Below, in pieces: positions 1-10,764 of a stretch of DNA of 64,000 nucleotides. The position numbers and the translations under genes are program-made. This stretch comes from Circinella umbellata (lineage: Eukaryota > Mucoromycota > Mucoromycetes > Mucorales > Lichtheimiaceae). Numbering within the stretch: the first letter of the stretch is position 1; every line of letters starts with the position of its first letter. The stretch covers positions 62,001 to 126,000 of the forward strand of contig JAIWNF010000010.1 of NCBI GenBank assembly GCA_025093555.1. Reading direction: 5' to 3'. Under the pieces are notes generated by a model. That model was not told where the DNA came from, made no database searches, and saw only the letters and a program-made list of their open reading frames with translations.

Positions 1-777
1 CAAAGTAAATCCTTTATATCTTAATAATAAAAATGTAGATCTGAATAAAGCTAATCTCCTTTACGTACAAAGGTCGTTTATCAATCAAGGCTTCATTTTT
101 ACTTTGTCTCGTTGCTCGTCTAATAAGATTATTTTTTGGTAAATGTCGCCTGTTGAAGCGTACATGTAAATTCTGTAACAGTCAAACGGTCTGAATAGAC
201 TAAAGAATACTGTTTCATCGACGTAAATGTGCACGGCAATCTAGATAGTTCTGGGCAATATCTATTGATTATTGAGCATTGTTTCTATATTAAGTTGTCA
301 AGATCCTGTAAGTAATACATCGTGTTATGTCATTGCGGTTACGCTATTAGTTTCTTTGAACAAAATCACGCTTTTCAATTATTAATTGTCACCCTACATT
401 TATTATTACGATAAAAAGAAGTAAAAAGAGAAAACTGTGGGAAAAATCAATTTAATTTATTATTTTGATCTGAGGCTTAACTGATTTTAATTGAATATAT
501 CAGCTTCGTGTCGTGCTGTGATACCGATAATGTTTTTGGTCAACGATTGAAAAAAAAAACCATCACATATTCAATTCATCACAAACAATAAGAAGATCAT
601 TGATATCTTTCTTGTGCTCTACTTGTCGGTTTGTGCAGAGACTATCATCCAGATGTCGATTAATTTAGTGCCTAGATTTATAGCTCCCATGTTACTTATA
701 AAACAAAATAGCAAAATCACTAAATTCAGCATGTCTATTAGTATCGTCAAACACATCACAAACTGTCACAATAAACG

Positions 778-779
<2 letters not shown>
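1..779. other. AT-rich sequence without recognisable gene
   Basis: No open frame with family-like content is seen on either strand. The stretch is AT-rich with scattered short homopolymers and leads into the AAT microsatellite. It may belong to a gene outside the window, but nothing supports that. Confidence 0.5.

Positions 780-820
<41 letters not shown>
780..820. repeat. (AAT)n microsatellite
   Basis: About 13-14 uninterrupted AAT triplets directly abut the first copy of a 111-bp tandem repeat. The apparent poly-isoleucine open frame on the minus strand is only this microsatellite read in translation. Confidence 0.95.
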
Positions 821-824
<4 letters not shown>

Positions 825-1085
825 GAGTCGCAAACACAGGGAGGGAAAATAAACGCTGCAGATGTCAACGCCTACTGTACACCTGCACTTACTTGGACAG
901 GCTCCGGCTATTAGACCAAGAACACCATCCTCAAAGAGCCGCAAACGCAGGGAGGAAAAATAAACGCTGCAGATGTCAACGCTACTGTACACCTGCGCTT
1001 ATTCGGACAGGCTCCGGCTATTAGACCAAGAACACCATCCTCAAATAACAAAAAGGAGTCACAACACTGGGGGAAGATAAACAAT
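821..1085. repeat. 111-bp tandem repeat, two full copies and one partial
   Basis: Copy 1 (821-931) and copy 2 (932-1041) are near-identical; both contain the block CTCCGGCTATTAGACCAAGA. A third, decayed partial copy (about 1042-1085) keeps the region around GGAGTCACAACACTGGG. The unit is more GC-rich than its surroundings. The short minus-strand open frames here read through the repeats, have no family features, and are not called as genes. Confidence 0.9.
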
Positions 1086-1649
1086 GAAAAAAAAAAAGTT
1101 TTCAAAACATTACAGTTTTATACCTTGAATCCAAAAAAGAGACTGATTCACACTTATTTTGAATTCACTATAGTAATATTTTGTGTAAAAGTCAATAACT
1201 TTGTAAGTTGCTTTCTTCAACGGACACAAAAAATCTACTTTTCCTTACGGGCAAAAGTAAACGTTTCTTATAAAAGAACGATGACCCTTTCAATAGAATT
1301 ATTTGGTTACCAGAATCTTGGTTATATTCTCTATTTGCTTATCTGTTACTCGTTAAGAATTCTTGGTTAGTAATTTTCTGAAGAGTCTTTTTAATTAATC
1401 ACGTGTCTGGATTTAAGGTCGCTGTAACTAACCAACCGAGGATATTAAAGAAATAAAAAAGATCATAAACGTAAATAATCATATTTTATACCAATGGGAA
1501 GGCTCACGTGCTGACTTGCATTCGTGTACACATGTAAGCTTGGTTGTCTTGTATTGATGAATACAAAATTGGGAAGCGCAGCTGTTCATTATTTAAAAAT
1601 AAACTCAGTCACTTAGAGCAAGTGCAGAGGTGATGTGTTACTTTAATTT

Positions 1650-2010
1650 TTTTTTCGGGCTGTGGCGTTCTCCGCAGCGGTTGACTTCAACTTTTCTCTT
1701 CGTCAAAAAGTAAAATTGACCCTGTAAAAAATTCGTACTTCACACATTTAAAATGAATCCCTCAATCTCAACAGCGTTAATCTCATGGAAGCATGTACTC
1801 TGTATCAGTAATGTTGCAATCAGTGTTTGATTCCATTTTTAGGTGGAGAGAAGAAAACAACAAAGAGAAAGTGCAGGCTGTAACTTTAGAGCCTGATGTC
1901 GATGGCTTTAATTTTAAAGCCCAAGTTACAGCCACCACTGCATCACTTCGCTGTAAAAATTGGGCTGTAAAGTTATAGCCCTCGGTGATTTACAGCCCCA
2001 GCTGCACATG
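1650..2010. repeat. Cluster of GGGCTGTAA inverted repeats (possible small mobile element)
   Basis: GGCTGTAACTT at 1876-1886 pairs with AAGTTACAGCC at 1923-1933, enclosing the near-palindrome GGCTTTAATTTTAAAGCC at 1904-1921. A further pair, GGGCTGTAA (1962-1970) and TTACAGCCC (1990-1998), follows, and GGGCTGTGG occurs near 1658. The nested dyads suggest a foldback or MITE-like remnant. No target-site duplication was identified, so the element's limits are uncertain. Confidence 0.55.
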
Positions 2011-2469
2011 CAACTGGCAACTTTATATGTCCTTCGAAACCCAAGGTATGACATTAAGTGAAAAATCAAGTCAAGAGCATCAAGTGCTAGAATATATAAC
2101 TAATGTAACTCCATAGAAATCATAAACTACGTGATCTACCTTAAAAATAATAACATTCCAATAACATTCCAACAGTTTGTACTCGACAAAGAGAATTATA
2201 TTGTTGAACATACTACTATTGATGACGTTGCAGATATTATTATCATATGGAGCGGTAGATTCGGCCACGCTGCTCAAGCAGCAAACATTAAACTAGTAAT
2301 TGCTTTACTTCTTTACTTTTCTATTTTACAAAAAATAATTTATTGATATGGTCACGTCGTTGGTTTTTTATAGAAACAATAAAAAAAAAAGATCGATTGG
2401 TCGCCAGTTCTGTTAAAAATACTTCAAAAAGTTAGTGGGTGCGCAGCAACCACCAACAATAATAATAAT

Positions 2470-2760
2470 ATGAGCGGTGACGATGATAATAGTGCGAGTA
2501 GTAGCGATAATAATAATAATAATTCTACGAGTGGTAGTGATTTAATTAATAGTAATAGTAGTAGCGAAGGTAAATATTTATGATCATATAAATTTTTCAG
2601 TGTTTGGGCTTTTCGTTGAAGTTATACTCATCAAAAACTAATACTTTATATCAATATTAATAGCATCTGACAGGGTAGCAACAACAACAAACAATCCACG
2701 ACTTCTGCTAGTTCAGGCTTAAGTGGCTCAAATGAAGCTTCGCCATCTTCGTCATCATCA
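2470..2760 (+). pseudogene. Possible 5' part of a decayed Ser/Asn-rich coding sequence
   Basis: An ATG at 2470 opens an acidic Ser/Asn-rich frame (beginning MSGDDDNSASSSD) up to a GTAAAT donor at 2570. After an intron-like gap with CAG near 2670, a similar Ser/Asn-rich frame continues to a GTAAGA donor at 2761. The two frames do not join in phase with the visible splice sites, so the reading is probably broken. Low-complexity composition makes chance similarity possible. The segment lies upstream of, and on the same strand as, the decayed coding region at 3957-4779, which ends in a basic nuclear-localisation-like motif, so both could be pieces of one disrupted gene. That link is inference. 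Confidence 0.3.
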
Positions 2761-2959
2761 GTAAGAGTCATGGTATTTTATTTTTGCGTAAGGATAAAAT
2801 AAAAAAAAGTCTAGCTTACCAAACAGCATTAGCAATGCCCTTACTCATAGACTGCAAGTAAAACTGATTCTAAGTTTCTTGATTATTCTGCGAAAACCCT
2901 CTTTTATCAAAATCAGAATCATTCCATTCGGATAAAAAATGGAAATTATCAAGTGGTAG

Positions 2960-3080
2960 ACTAGCGTTTGCGTGCCTCGCTTCGCTCCGGGTCATTCAGC
3001 GGGAAACACATCGCAGGTGGGGTAAACCCCCCTTGACCCCCACCCCCCGCTTCGCTCCCGGTAGCGAAGCTGCTTAAGGC
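2960..3080. repeat. GC-rich island with perfect 8-bp hairpin
   Basis: This short stretch is strikingly GC-rich for the window. CGCTTCGCTCCGG near 2979 recurs as CGCTTCGCTCCCGG near 3048. The second copy forms a hairpin, GCTTCGCT (3049-3056) with AGCGAAGC (3063-3070) and a 6-base loop. Runs of C and G lie between. It looks like the end of a dispersed repeat, but no partner end was found here. Confidence 0.5.
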
Positions 3081-3219
3081 TGTATTTAATTGTTTTGTGA
3101 ATTCATTCGAATAAAAAAATAAACTGTATAATAATATGTCTTTACGATTGAATGATTGCATTTTATTAAAATAATATCAACGGTACGACTTATAATTTAC
3201 TACTGTGGTAATAATACGG

Positions 3220-3940
3220 GCACGCCCTTATTTCACCCCAACTGGATTTGAAATAAATTCAAGCAAGTGGCTCTTTAAAAAAAAAAAGCAGGTGTATTTG
3301 TATGAGTAAAAAAAACCTTTATTTCTTTACAATCGTTATAAATCGGCAGACACCAATCTAATAAATCAATAGACAACATCTACGAAACTGCTCATAATAC
3401 TACGGAAAAAATAAAAAGAGAAATTCATTCTATACAGCAGATGCTATTGAGAAAAAAAAAGACATCGTTAATTAGTAGTTTAAAAAATTATAGAAAACCT
3501 TTTTTTATTATAAAAGCAATAAGATATATAACAAAGACGAAAGCATCTCACGACATCTGCTTAGCCATCTTGTTCATTTAATGTTCAAAACATGTATAAA
3601 AAAGTATAGAAAGGTTGGTAAAAAAGTTTCGGTGGAGTTTAGAGGGACATGAGATTTTTTATATAGTCTATTTTTTTTATTATATGTCAGCTGGTAGGAG
3701 ACATTGGTAGTCTCATGATACATTTACTCTATTGAATTATTAAATGGATCTTTAGTATATATAAGAGATAATGCTCGATAAATAGTAAACAAGGAATATG
3801 GTGTATTTATAATATTTTTATGGGCAATTATTATTGATATATTAACTTCTGTTATTTTTTTTACTCTTATATATATGCATTATCACTCATACAAATACAG
3901 CCACTTGCTCAAATCCAGTTGGGGTGAAATAAGGGCGTGC
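3220..3940. mobile_element. 721-bp non-autonomous element with terminal inverted repeats
   Basis: The left arm (3220-3307) starts GCACGCCCTTATTTCACCCC. The right arm (3885-3940) is its reverse complement over 56 bases. The match is perfect over the outer 31 bases, then continues with two insertions of about 10 and 20 bases in the left arm. The interior holds no credible open frame, so this resembles a MITE or deleted DNA transposon. No obvious target-site duplication is visible, and the superfamily cannot be named. Coding-like sequence resumes about 17 bases beyond the right arm. Confidence 0.75.
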
Positions 3941-3956
3941 ACCAAATGAGCAAGAA

Positions 3957-4779
3957 AGATAAAATGTAATCCACAATCGACAGCCCTTGATGCACGCTTA
4001 CAACAATTGTATAATGATTTAAATGCTTTCAAAAATGATTACCAACAGTACCAACAACAGCGATCATTACGTCAACGACCAGCTGTTCGCAATATCAACA
4101 CACAAGCCTTGGAATTGGCATCAGCACAACGAATCGAATTGGGTGGAGAAGCAGAAGGTCAGCCATTTAGTGAAGTCTGAGAAGTTCAAGTTAATGCACT
4201 CTGGAAAAGAAATCTGCCGGATTTACATTTACATATTAGCCGTAATAACAAAGAACAATGGGTTCAATGGGCCCGTTTAATTAATCGAGGAATTTATTTC
4301 TATACAAGCTCTCTCCGTCAATCAACATTTGTGATGCGTGAACGCCATCCCTTATACAACGTTCTTACTAGATCCCCCCCTAAAAATGTGCACGACGATA
4401 TCTGGATGGAAGATCCTGAACTTGTCAGACGCTCATCAACATGTTGGTCTTGTCATTCAATGACATTCCTTCCTCAAGATCATTCTGCTCCACAGGTACA
4501 ATGTCGCCGTAGACTAACAGCCCTATAACAAGCACGACCGCATACATTTGATGTAACCATCTACAAGTATCGATTTTACCATGTTCATTTTCTTGCAGAT
4601 GGTATTGGGTTTACAGCCTGACGGGTATTCCAATTCGAGTCAATGGTAATGTGGCTGTCATATCTCTTAATGGAGGCTCAAAATGTCAAAATCAAAACAA
4701 ATCAGATACCATCGTTCTCCCTACATCGTTGAGCTTTACAAGTAATCCAAAAAAACGAAAGCGATCCGACCAAGAGTAA
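3957..4779 (+). pseudogene. Decayed coding region, unknown family, ending in a PKKRKR motif
   Basis: One frame runs from about 3957 with coding character: a Gln-rich helical stretch (LYNDLNAFKNDYQQYQQQR), then a globular-looking part with many Trp, Arg, Cys and His residues (WARLINRGIYFYTSS, CWSCHS). It is broken by an in-frame TGA at about 4179, a TAA at 4526-4528 and a TGA near 4619. After a frame change it continues to a final TAA near 4779, following SNPKKRKRSDQE, an SV40-type nuclear localisation signal. Three breaks in otherwise protein-like sequence indicate a pseudogene. I do not recognise the family. It directly follows the inverted-repeat element at 3220-3940, and insertion of that element may have contributed to the loss. 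Confidence 0.5.
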
Positions 4780-5174
4780 ATTGCTTTCTCAATCAGAAAT
4801 ATATCTTTTTCTTTCTTCTTAACACCAGAATACTGTGCATTATTACGCATAATCAACCATTGAAGCGTTCAATGTGTGATTGAAGTACTTCGTATAAAGA
4901 TATAAAATAAAGAAGAAATAATACACTATGTTATTGTATTTGAGTAATAAATTATATAATAAAGAATAGAAATATGGGTTGTGGGAGTTCTTATATTCAG
5001 GAATATTACGTCTGAATCCACAAAAGAGAAATCTTATAATGAGTTTAAGAGACTTGATGCTCAAAGGAAACTATTGTTAGGTCAATTTAATTATTAAAAG
5101 ACTAAAAGATTTTAAAGGTAAAGATAGAACTAAAGAACTTTATTTGAAATAATTTAGGGGTATTTATGCTAATT

Positions 5175-5262
5175 GCTTCGACAGAAAAGTGTCGCAGCTT
5201 CGACATAAGAGTGTCATTGCTCCGACATAAATGCGTTGTTGCTTCGACATAAATGTGTCGCA
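5175..5262. repeat. Four tandem 22-bp units, each an imperfect dyad
   Basis: Units start at 5175, 5197, 5219 and 5241 and fit the pattern GCTTCGACATAAATGTGTCG plus two bases. In each, CGACA and TGTCG (or a near match) face each other across 6 bases, so every unit is a dyad repeated once per 22 bases, about two helical turns. This geometry suits cooperative binding of a dimeric protein or a repeat-derived structure. No gene lies within 4 kb, so function is unknown. Confidence 0.85.
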
Positions 5263-8200
5263 GCATTCTCCAATAGTATCACGTAATTTGGTACTTTGTG
5301 ATACTTTGTTGGTAATAATAATAATAATAATAGTGGTAAAGAATAAATATAATAATGATGACGGTAATTATGTTGATATAAAAATGTCTTTAATTTTTAT
5401 ACGTTACACCATCACTACTTTTGTCTTTATAATTTTTTATACCACCATTTTATTTTCAATTTCTAAACACCTTTCTGTGTCTGTATATCCATGGATATTG
5501 CAATTGCCAAATTAAAAGTTCCTCATGAATAGTATAATGATATTATTTGATATATGATAAAATCATACAAAACTGCTTGTGTGGTACTACCAATGCAATA
5601 AATTCAAAATGATGTGATTCGATTATAGCACCCAGTCAAAAGACTTATTAGTCTGTGTATGTAGCTTATGAGCCAACTTTATTATTTCTTCATACAAAAG
5701 GTTTTATTACTATAAGATACACGTATAATATCTCACTTACTATATTTTTTTTTAATTACGGCTCTTTTATAAAATATTCTTTTTGTTACTACTGTATGTC
5801 TCAGTAATCATATATATACATGTAGCGAAAAAGAGTAGTAGCTATACGTCATACTACAATTTTTAATAAAGACAGGGAAATGCTGTTGACTAAGAAGTAT
5901 TTATTTTTTGGAATAAGATAGTTATGACAACGCTTATTATTTTTGATAGTTATCATGGAAAATTATAAGTCTCCCCACCACCACCCACAGGTATTCACTG
6001 AAAAGAAACAGTTCAATTTTATGGACATGTTGAATGATAGACGCTCTGTATAATATAAAGTGTTACGTAGTAACTATAATTGTAGTTAAAAGAAGAGTAA
6101 AATTTATTATTTAATCATATATCATTAACAGCACATCAGTCCCATAAAATGACGTATTACATATATATTTTCATTTATATACATTTTCCAGTTATAGTTT
6201 TTTCGACATAAGTAATTTAGTGAGACTAAAAACCTTCATTCATAAATGTCATTGATAAATATATAGAACAACAAATTAAGGGGGGGGGGCAATCCATGAT
6301 TGTTTATACGTAAAGAGAAGAACAAGAGTATTATAATGGCTCGGAATAATTTTTGTTTTTGTAAAACCGATTAATTTTGTGATGAAATGGATAGCCATAT
6401 CAATAAAATACATTTACTACTATTAATAATAATAATTGATAAGCAGTAGATTACATTAATTAAGATATATATATCCAAAACCCTGTATTATAATGGATGT
6501 ATGTAGGGAAAATACCTTTAATTAGTAATATTTTTTTTCTTTTATGATAATAGCAACAGCAATCAACTAAACTCGAAACCGTTATGAAAATTATGTACTT
6601 TTTTGTTTGTTGTTAATAGTTAATAGACCGGTTTTGATGGGACACGTAAAAATTGTATAATAATGATAGATCCCGTAAATAATTGTGCATAATGGTTTAA
6701 TAAAAAAGATGAGTGTTCATTGTTTATTGTTAAATTAATGATTATTGATTATGATAGAAATAGATTAAGCTACATATTTATTCTAATGGTTAATGAATGA
6801 GTGTCACACACTGATGGTGGTGATACCTGATTACAATTTTTGTTCATAGCCACCCATCTCTCCTTTTTACTTTTTCTATCACTCCTGTGACGTGATTACG
6901 TCCGCATCTTGTTCCCTCTTTCATGAAACCTAAAGTTTTTTTTTTTTCCAAAAAACAATACTTTACTGTGTTGTGGGAAATAAAAAAAAAAACTATTTAT
7001 CTATCTATCTTCTCTTCATCTTCGACTTTTCCTTATTACCCTTGAGGTTTTTCATATCACTATTCTAACAGGATCGAGGAGAACAGATATGTTCTATTAA
7101 GACGCAGCGCTATACTTGGTCATTTTTTTTATAATAATTGTCTGCTGTATTTTCTTATTCAGGATATACTAATTCAATATTATACATTTTTATAGTTTAC
7201 TCTTGTTATATTATTTAGTATCCTACATATATGTGTATGCAGTTTAATTCTTGTGACAACAATAAACACGCAATCATTTCACTTTTAGTTATTTATCAAG
7301 ACCACTTAGATTCTAGATCTTCTTTTTATGATAATTCATTTTTGATGCACCCCATGCAATGCCGGTGTTGTTGTTAATAATCATTTTTATGGCAACAAAA
7401 TAATGATACTGACCTACTACAATATGCATATAATAGTAGTAAGGTGGTGCCTCGCATAATATTGAAGATCTTTGATAAATTATGATACTGGGGCTAAAAA
7501 AAAAAAAAGAATCCTCATTATCGATATTACCACTATGACTAAACTTTGTATAATGTAAACATCTTTTTTGTTCTTTTTCTTTCTAAATCACGTAAAAAAA
7601 ATCATTCATGGCGTTGAGTACACAAGTGATCATAAATATTTTTTTTTAGATTAAATCCGCACCCGTTATGTTTCTCCACGTTTTTTTTTTTTTCAACATG
7701 GAAAAAAAAATAGTAATAATAATAAAGCTTTACCATAAACAGCTTGAATGAGCGACTTGTAGTTTCAGATTATTTTATATTAATGAATTGAAATTTCTAA
7801 TTATATAATAATAACTATTTTCAGTCTCCTTTTTTTTTGTCTTATTAGATAATAATAGCAATGTCTATGATATATATTCGTTAATTATACATATTATAAA
7901 TTCTTCGGATTTACTTTTTTTAAACAAGTTCAATCGTAAAATTATTATTCTATTGTAACCTTTTTTTTTTATTTTTAAAGAAAAGATAAATAAATAAATA
8001 AAGTATGGCGAGGACCAATCATTCCAGGTTGAATTGACTGACTTTTTTTGAATAGGCTAAATTTTTATTCTACTAGACCTTCTCCTGTACCGCAGATATC
8101 CTTAATGAGTAGAGAGACACACACCCTTCTTTTTCTTCTTCCTTCTCCTCCTCCCCTGATAATTTGATGTTGGAGGCGGTGATTGGTGATGAGTAAAAGT

Positions 8201-10263
8201 ATAAAAAAGAAGGATATTATGCTTTAACTGTAATAGTGAAATTATAATAGTAACATGTTATTATATTATACTATAAAATATAAGTTTTCTTCATTAATCT
8301 TATTTGTTTTTTTTTCATACTACTTTATTTGGGTCATCAAACATATTGGCTTTCTATCTAAAATAATATATTCATCAAAACGTTTCTTTCCTATAAAAAA
8401 AAAGATGTATAATATAGATTGAGACACATATTCATTCATACATATAGAATCATATCATACACCAGAATTGCATTAATAAATATTTAAAGTTATATGCAAG
8501 ACCGGACTATTATATGTTTAGTAGCGCTATCTTCCTTGATATCCTTGAAAACGCCGAGATTATTAAACTTCATTATTATCACTAATTGATGAGCTTCTTT
8601 GAACCTAACTAACATATAAGCAATATGATAGATTCTGTAATAGTTTAATAATGATAATAAAATGTAAAGAAAAAGAATTGATAAAAGCAATTGAATAATT
8701 ATATTGGGATGCATTCATTATGCATATGCAAGGTTGAGGTATTTTATATAATAGAAAATGCTTATGTACATTTATTCTCAAAAGCTAAGTACAACATTAA
8801 CATTATGTACTAAAGCACAAGAATATTATAAAAAAAAAAGTCGTGGTTATAAAAGCAATTATTTGTAAGGGACATAAACAAAAAACTTCTTTATGCATCT
8901 CTCGTTTAGTTTTGCATTTGTTTCATAGTTAATAATAATAACAATATAAGCCTCTTCTTTTTCAATTCTCTTTAAAATAATAAGTATTTGTTTCTTTCTA
9001 TTCTTTTTTTTATGATAATAACAATAAAAATCATCACATGGTCTGGTTTTTTCAACTGCTGCGTGTGTAATCAACATGATTTTTGTCTAAAATTGATATA
9101 TCCGAATTTGGATGAAAATAATACAATTGATGTGATAAAATGATGAGAGATGAAAAGGAATAGTAAATTTGTTTTATTAATATAAAAAGAAAAAGGTCAC
9201 AATTTTAAAGAAAAAACATGTATACTTCATAAATACATATCAACATATTATAACAATTAATTTGTTAAAAGAAATAAAAATAATAAAAAAGGATAAAAAA
9301 TCATTTTACTGCGTAAATTACTACATAACTGCACAATGAAAAGACAAGCTGTCTATCCAAACGATGTCACTCAAGTATAAATCACATTGAAGGGTTTTTA
9401 AACAAACGATGAAAATGAGAAAAAAAAGTTCTAGGCTATGATATATTATCATAAGAAGAATTGGAAATAATCTTATTACTTAGTAGCAACATGTGGGCGG
9501 AGATATTCAAAAAGCTCTGAAGGTATAAATAAAGTGTGTGTGTATTTTGGGTCAGGCGGAGGTTGTTGTTGTTGATGTTGATTGGGAATGAATGATAAAA
9601 ATATTCAGGACAATCATGGATCGGAGAGAGAGAACTGAAACGGAATAACGCTTTTGCATGATTGATTCCTGTATGTGTTTATATGAGTGTGTGGAGCACC
9701 AAAAAAAAAAAAAGGGCCTCACTGTCTTTTTATTTTTGATCTATGCACATTATCCATTTATAGCAAAGAGTCTTTTTTTTTATGTACCGGTCCGGGGATC
9801 GGGTCCTTACCTTTTAGAAGAAATTAAATTTGGGGAACAACCTGTCTACTCTAAGCTTAGTGCGCATTTACCCTCCTCCCATCTGTGTACCCCCATAACT
9901 CCCTCTCTTTATAAACAGAAAATCCATTCTCCTTGAATATTATTTTATTTAGCCCAGGAAAATTCAGACAGCAGAATTTCCTCTCTCATTATCCTAATTA
10001 AGAATTACTCCACATCTTTCATGGAAAATTGATATATAAATATAGAGTCTTCCTTCAAAAATTAACTTTCTTTTTTTTTTCATTTACTCTTTTATTTTTA
10101 CTTCCTTAATCTATCTTTTTATAATTTCCCTTCAATTTGTCTTGAATATTCCTAATATTGTTATTATATCATCTTTTGTATTATTGTTCAGTAAAACGCA
10201 TTCATATCTTTTACTATTGCCGTACTTTTCAATAAAACATAAACCAAGCTAATTAATTCAACC
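5263..10263. other. 5-kb AT-rich gene-free stretch
   Basis: No convincing coding region was found on either strand. The stretch contains many poly-A/poly-T runs, short AT repeats, and a G9 run near 6281. The last part (from about 9480) has mixed composition, and a TATA-like TTTATAAAC at 9908 could serve the small gene at 10264. Short open frames here are AT-rich and lack family features. Confidence 0.6.
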
Positions 10264-10710
10264 ATGATGATGATTCACGACAACAAATCATTCATTACAA
10301 CACCAGATGTTATGAATAAAAAGCATCGCCACCACCACCATCATCATAATTGTCATCAAGTAACCGAATACGACAAGCAACAACAAGAAGAAGAAAGCTC
10401 GTTTCCCTCACTTGTAAAACAATTATTTACATCCTTATCATGCTTGCAACCAGCAGTAGTCTCACAAGGAAAACGATTAATGAAAAAAGAACAGGATGAA
10501 GCAGAAAAACAAGCTGCTCGCATGTATCTAGCAACAGCAGCCGATTCATTTCCTGATAGTGTTTTCTTGAAAATGTATTTTTCATTTCCTGCTCTTGAAG
10601 AGTTTGAAAGTTGTAACGGATCAAGCGGTATTAACGGTAATAAGAAGAAGAATTTATCGTCACCATCTTCTTCGGCAGCTGTTGAACAATGTAAGCGATT
10701 GTTACGATAA
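10264..10710 (+). CDS. Small His-rich protein, unknown function
   Basis: A single-exon 148-residue frame starts MMMIHDNKSF. It has a run of six His after KKHR (about residues 22-28), then an acidic Gln/Glu patch, a helical middle (KKEQDEAEKQAARMYLATAAD), and a Ser-rich Lys-containing end. I do not recognise the family, and no signal peptide or membrane segment is seen. Reasons to think it real: base composition is less AT-rich than its flanks, the start context follows a CT-rich, TATA-containing leader (TTTATAAAC at 9908), and a CAA-repeat 3' region follows. An alternative is a chance frame in simple-sequence DNA. Expression is not evident from sequence alone. Confidence 0.5.
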   Translation: MMMIHDNKSFITTPDVMNKKHRHHHHHHNCHQVTEYDKQQQEEESSFPSLVKQLFTSLSCLQPAVVSQGKRLMKKEQDEAEKQAARMYLATAADSFPDSVFLKMYFSFPALEEFESCNGSSGINGNKKKNLSSPSSSAAVEQCKRLLR

Positions 10711-10733
10711 TACTATTATCTTTATGTATGTAT

Positions 10734-10764
<31 letters not shown>

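Noticed and set aside
756..1105. Short minus-strand frames including a poly-isoleucine stretch
   Set aside because: They translate the AAT microsatellite and the 111-bp tandem repeat; no start context or family features.
3049..3075. Helitron 3' end (hairpin followed by CTRR)
   Set aside because: The hairpin exists but the sequence after it (TGCTTAAGG) lacks a CTRR end, and no Rep/helicase sequence or TC start was seen.
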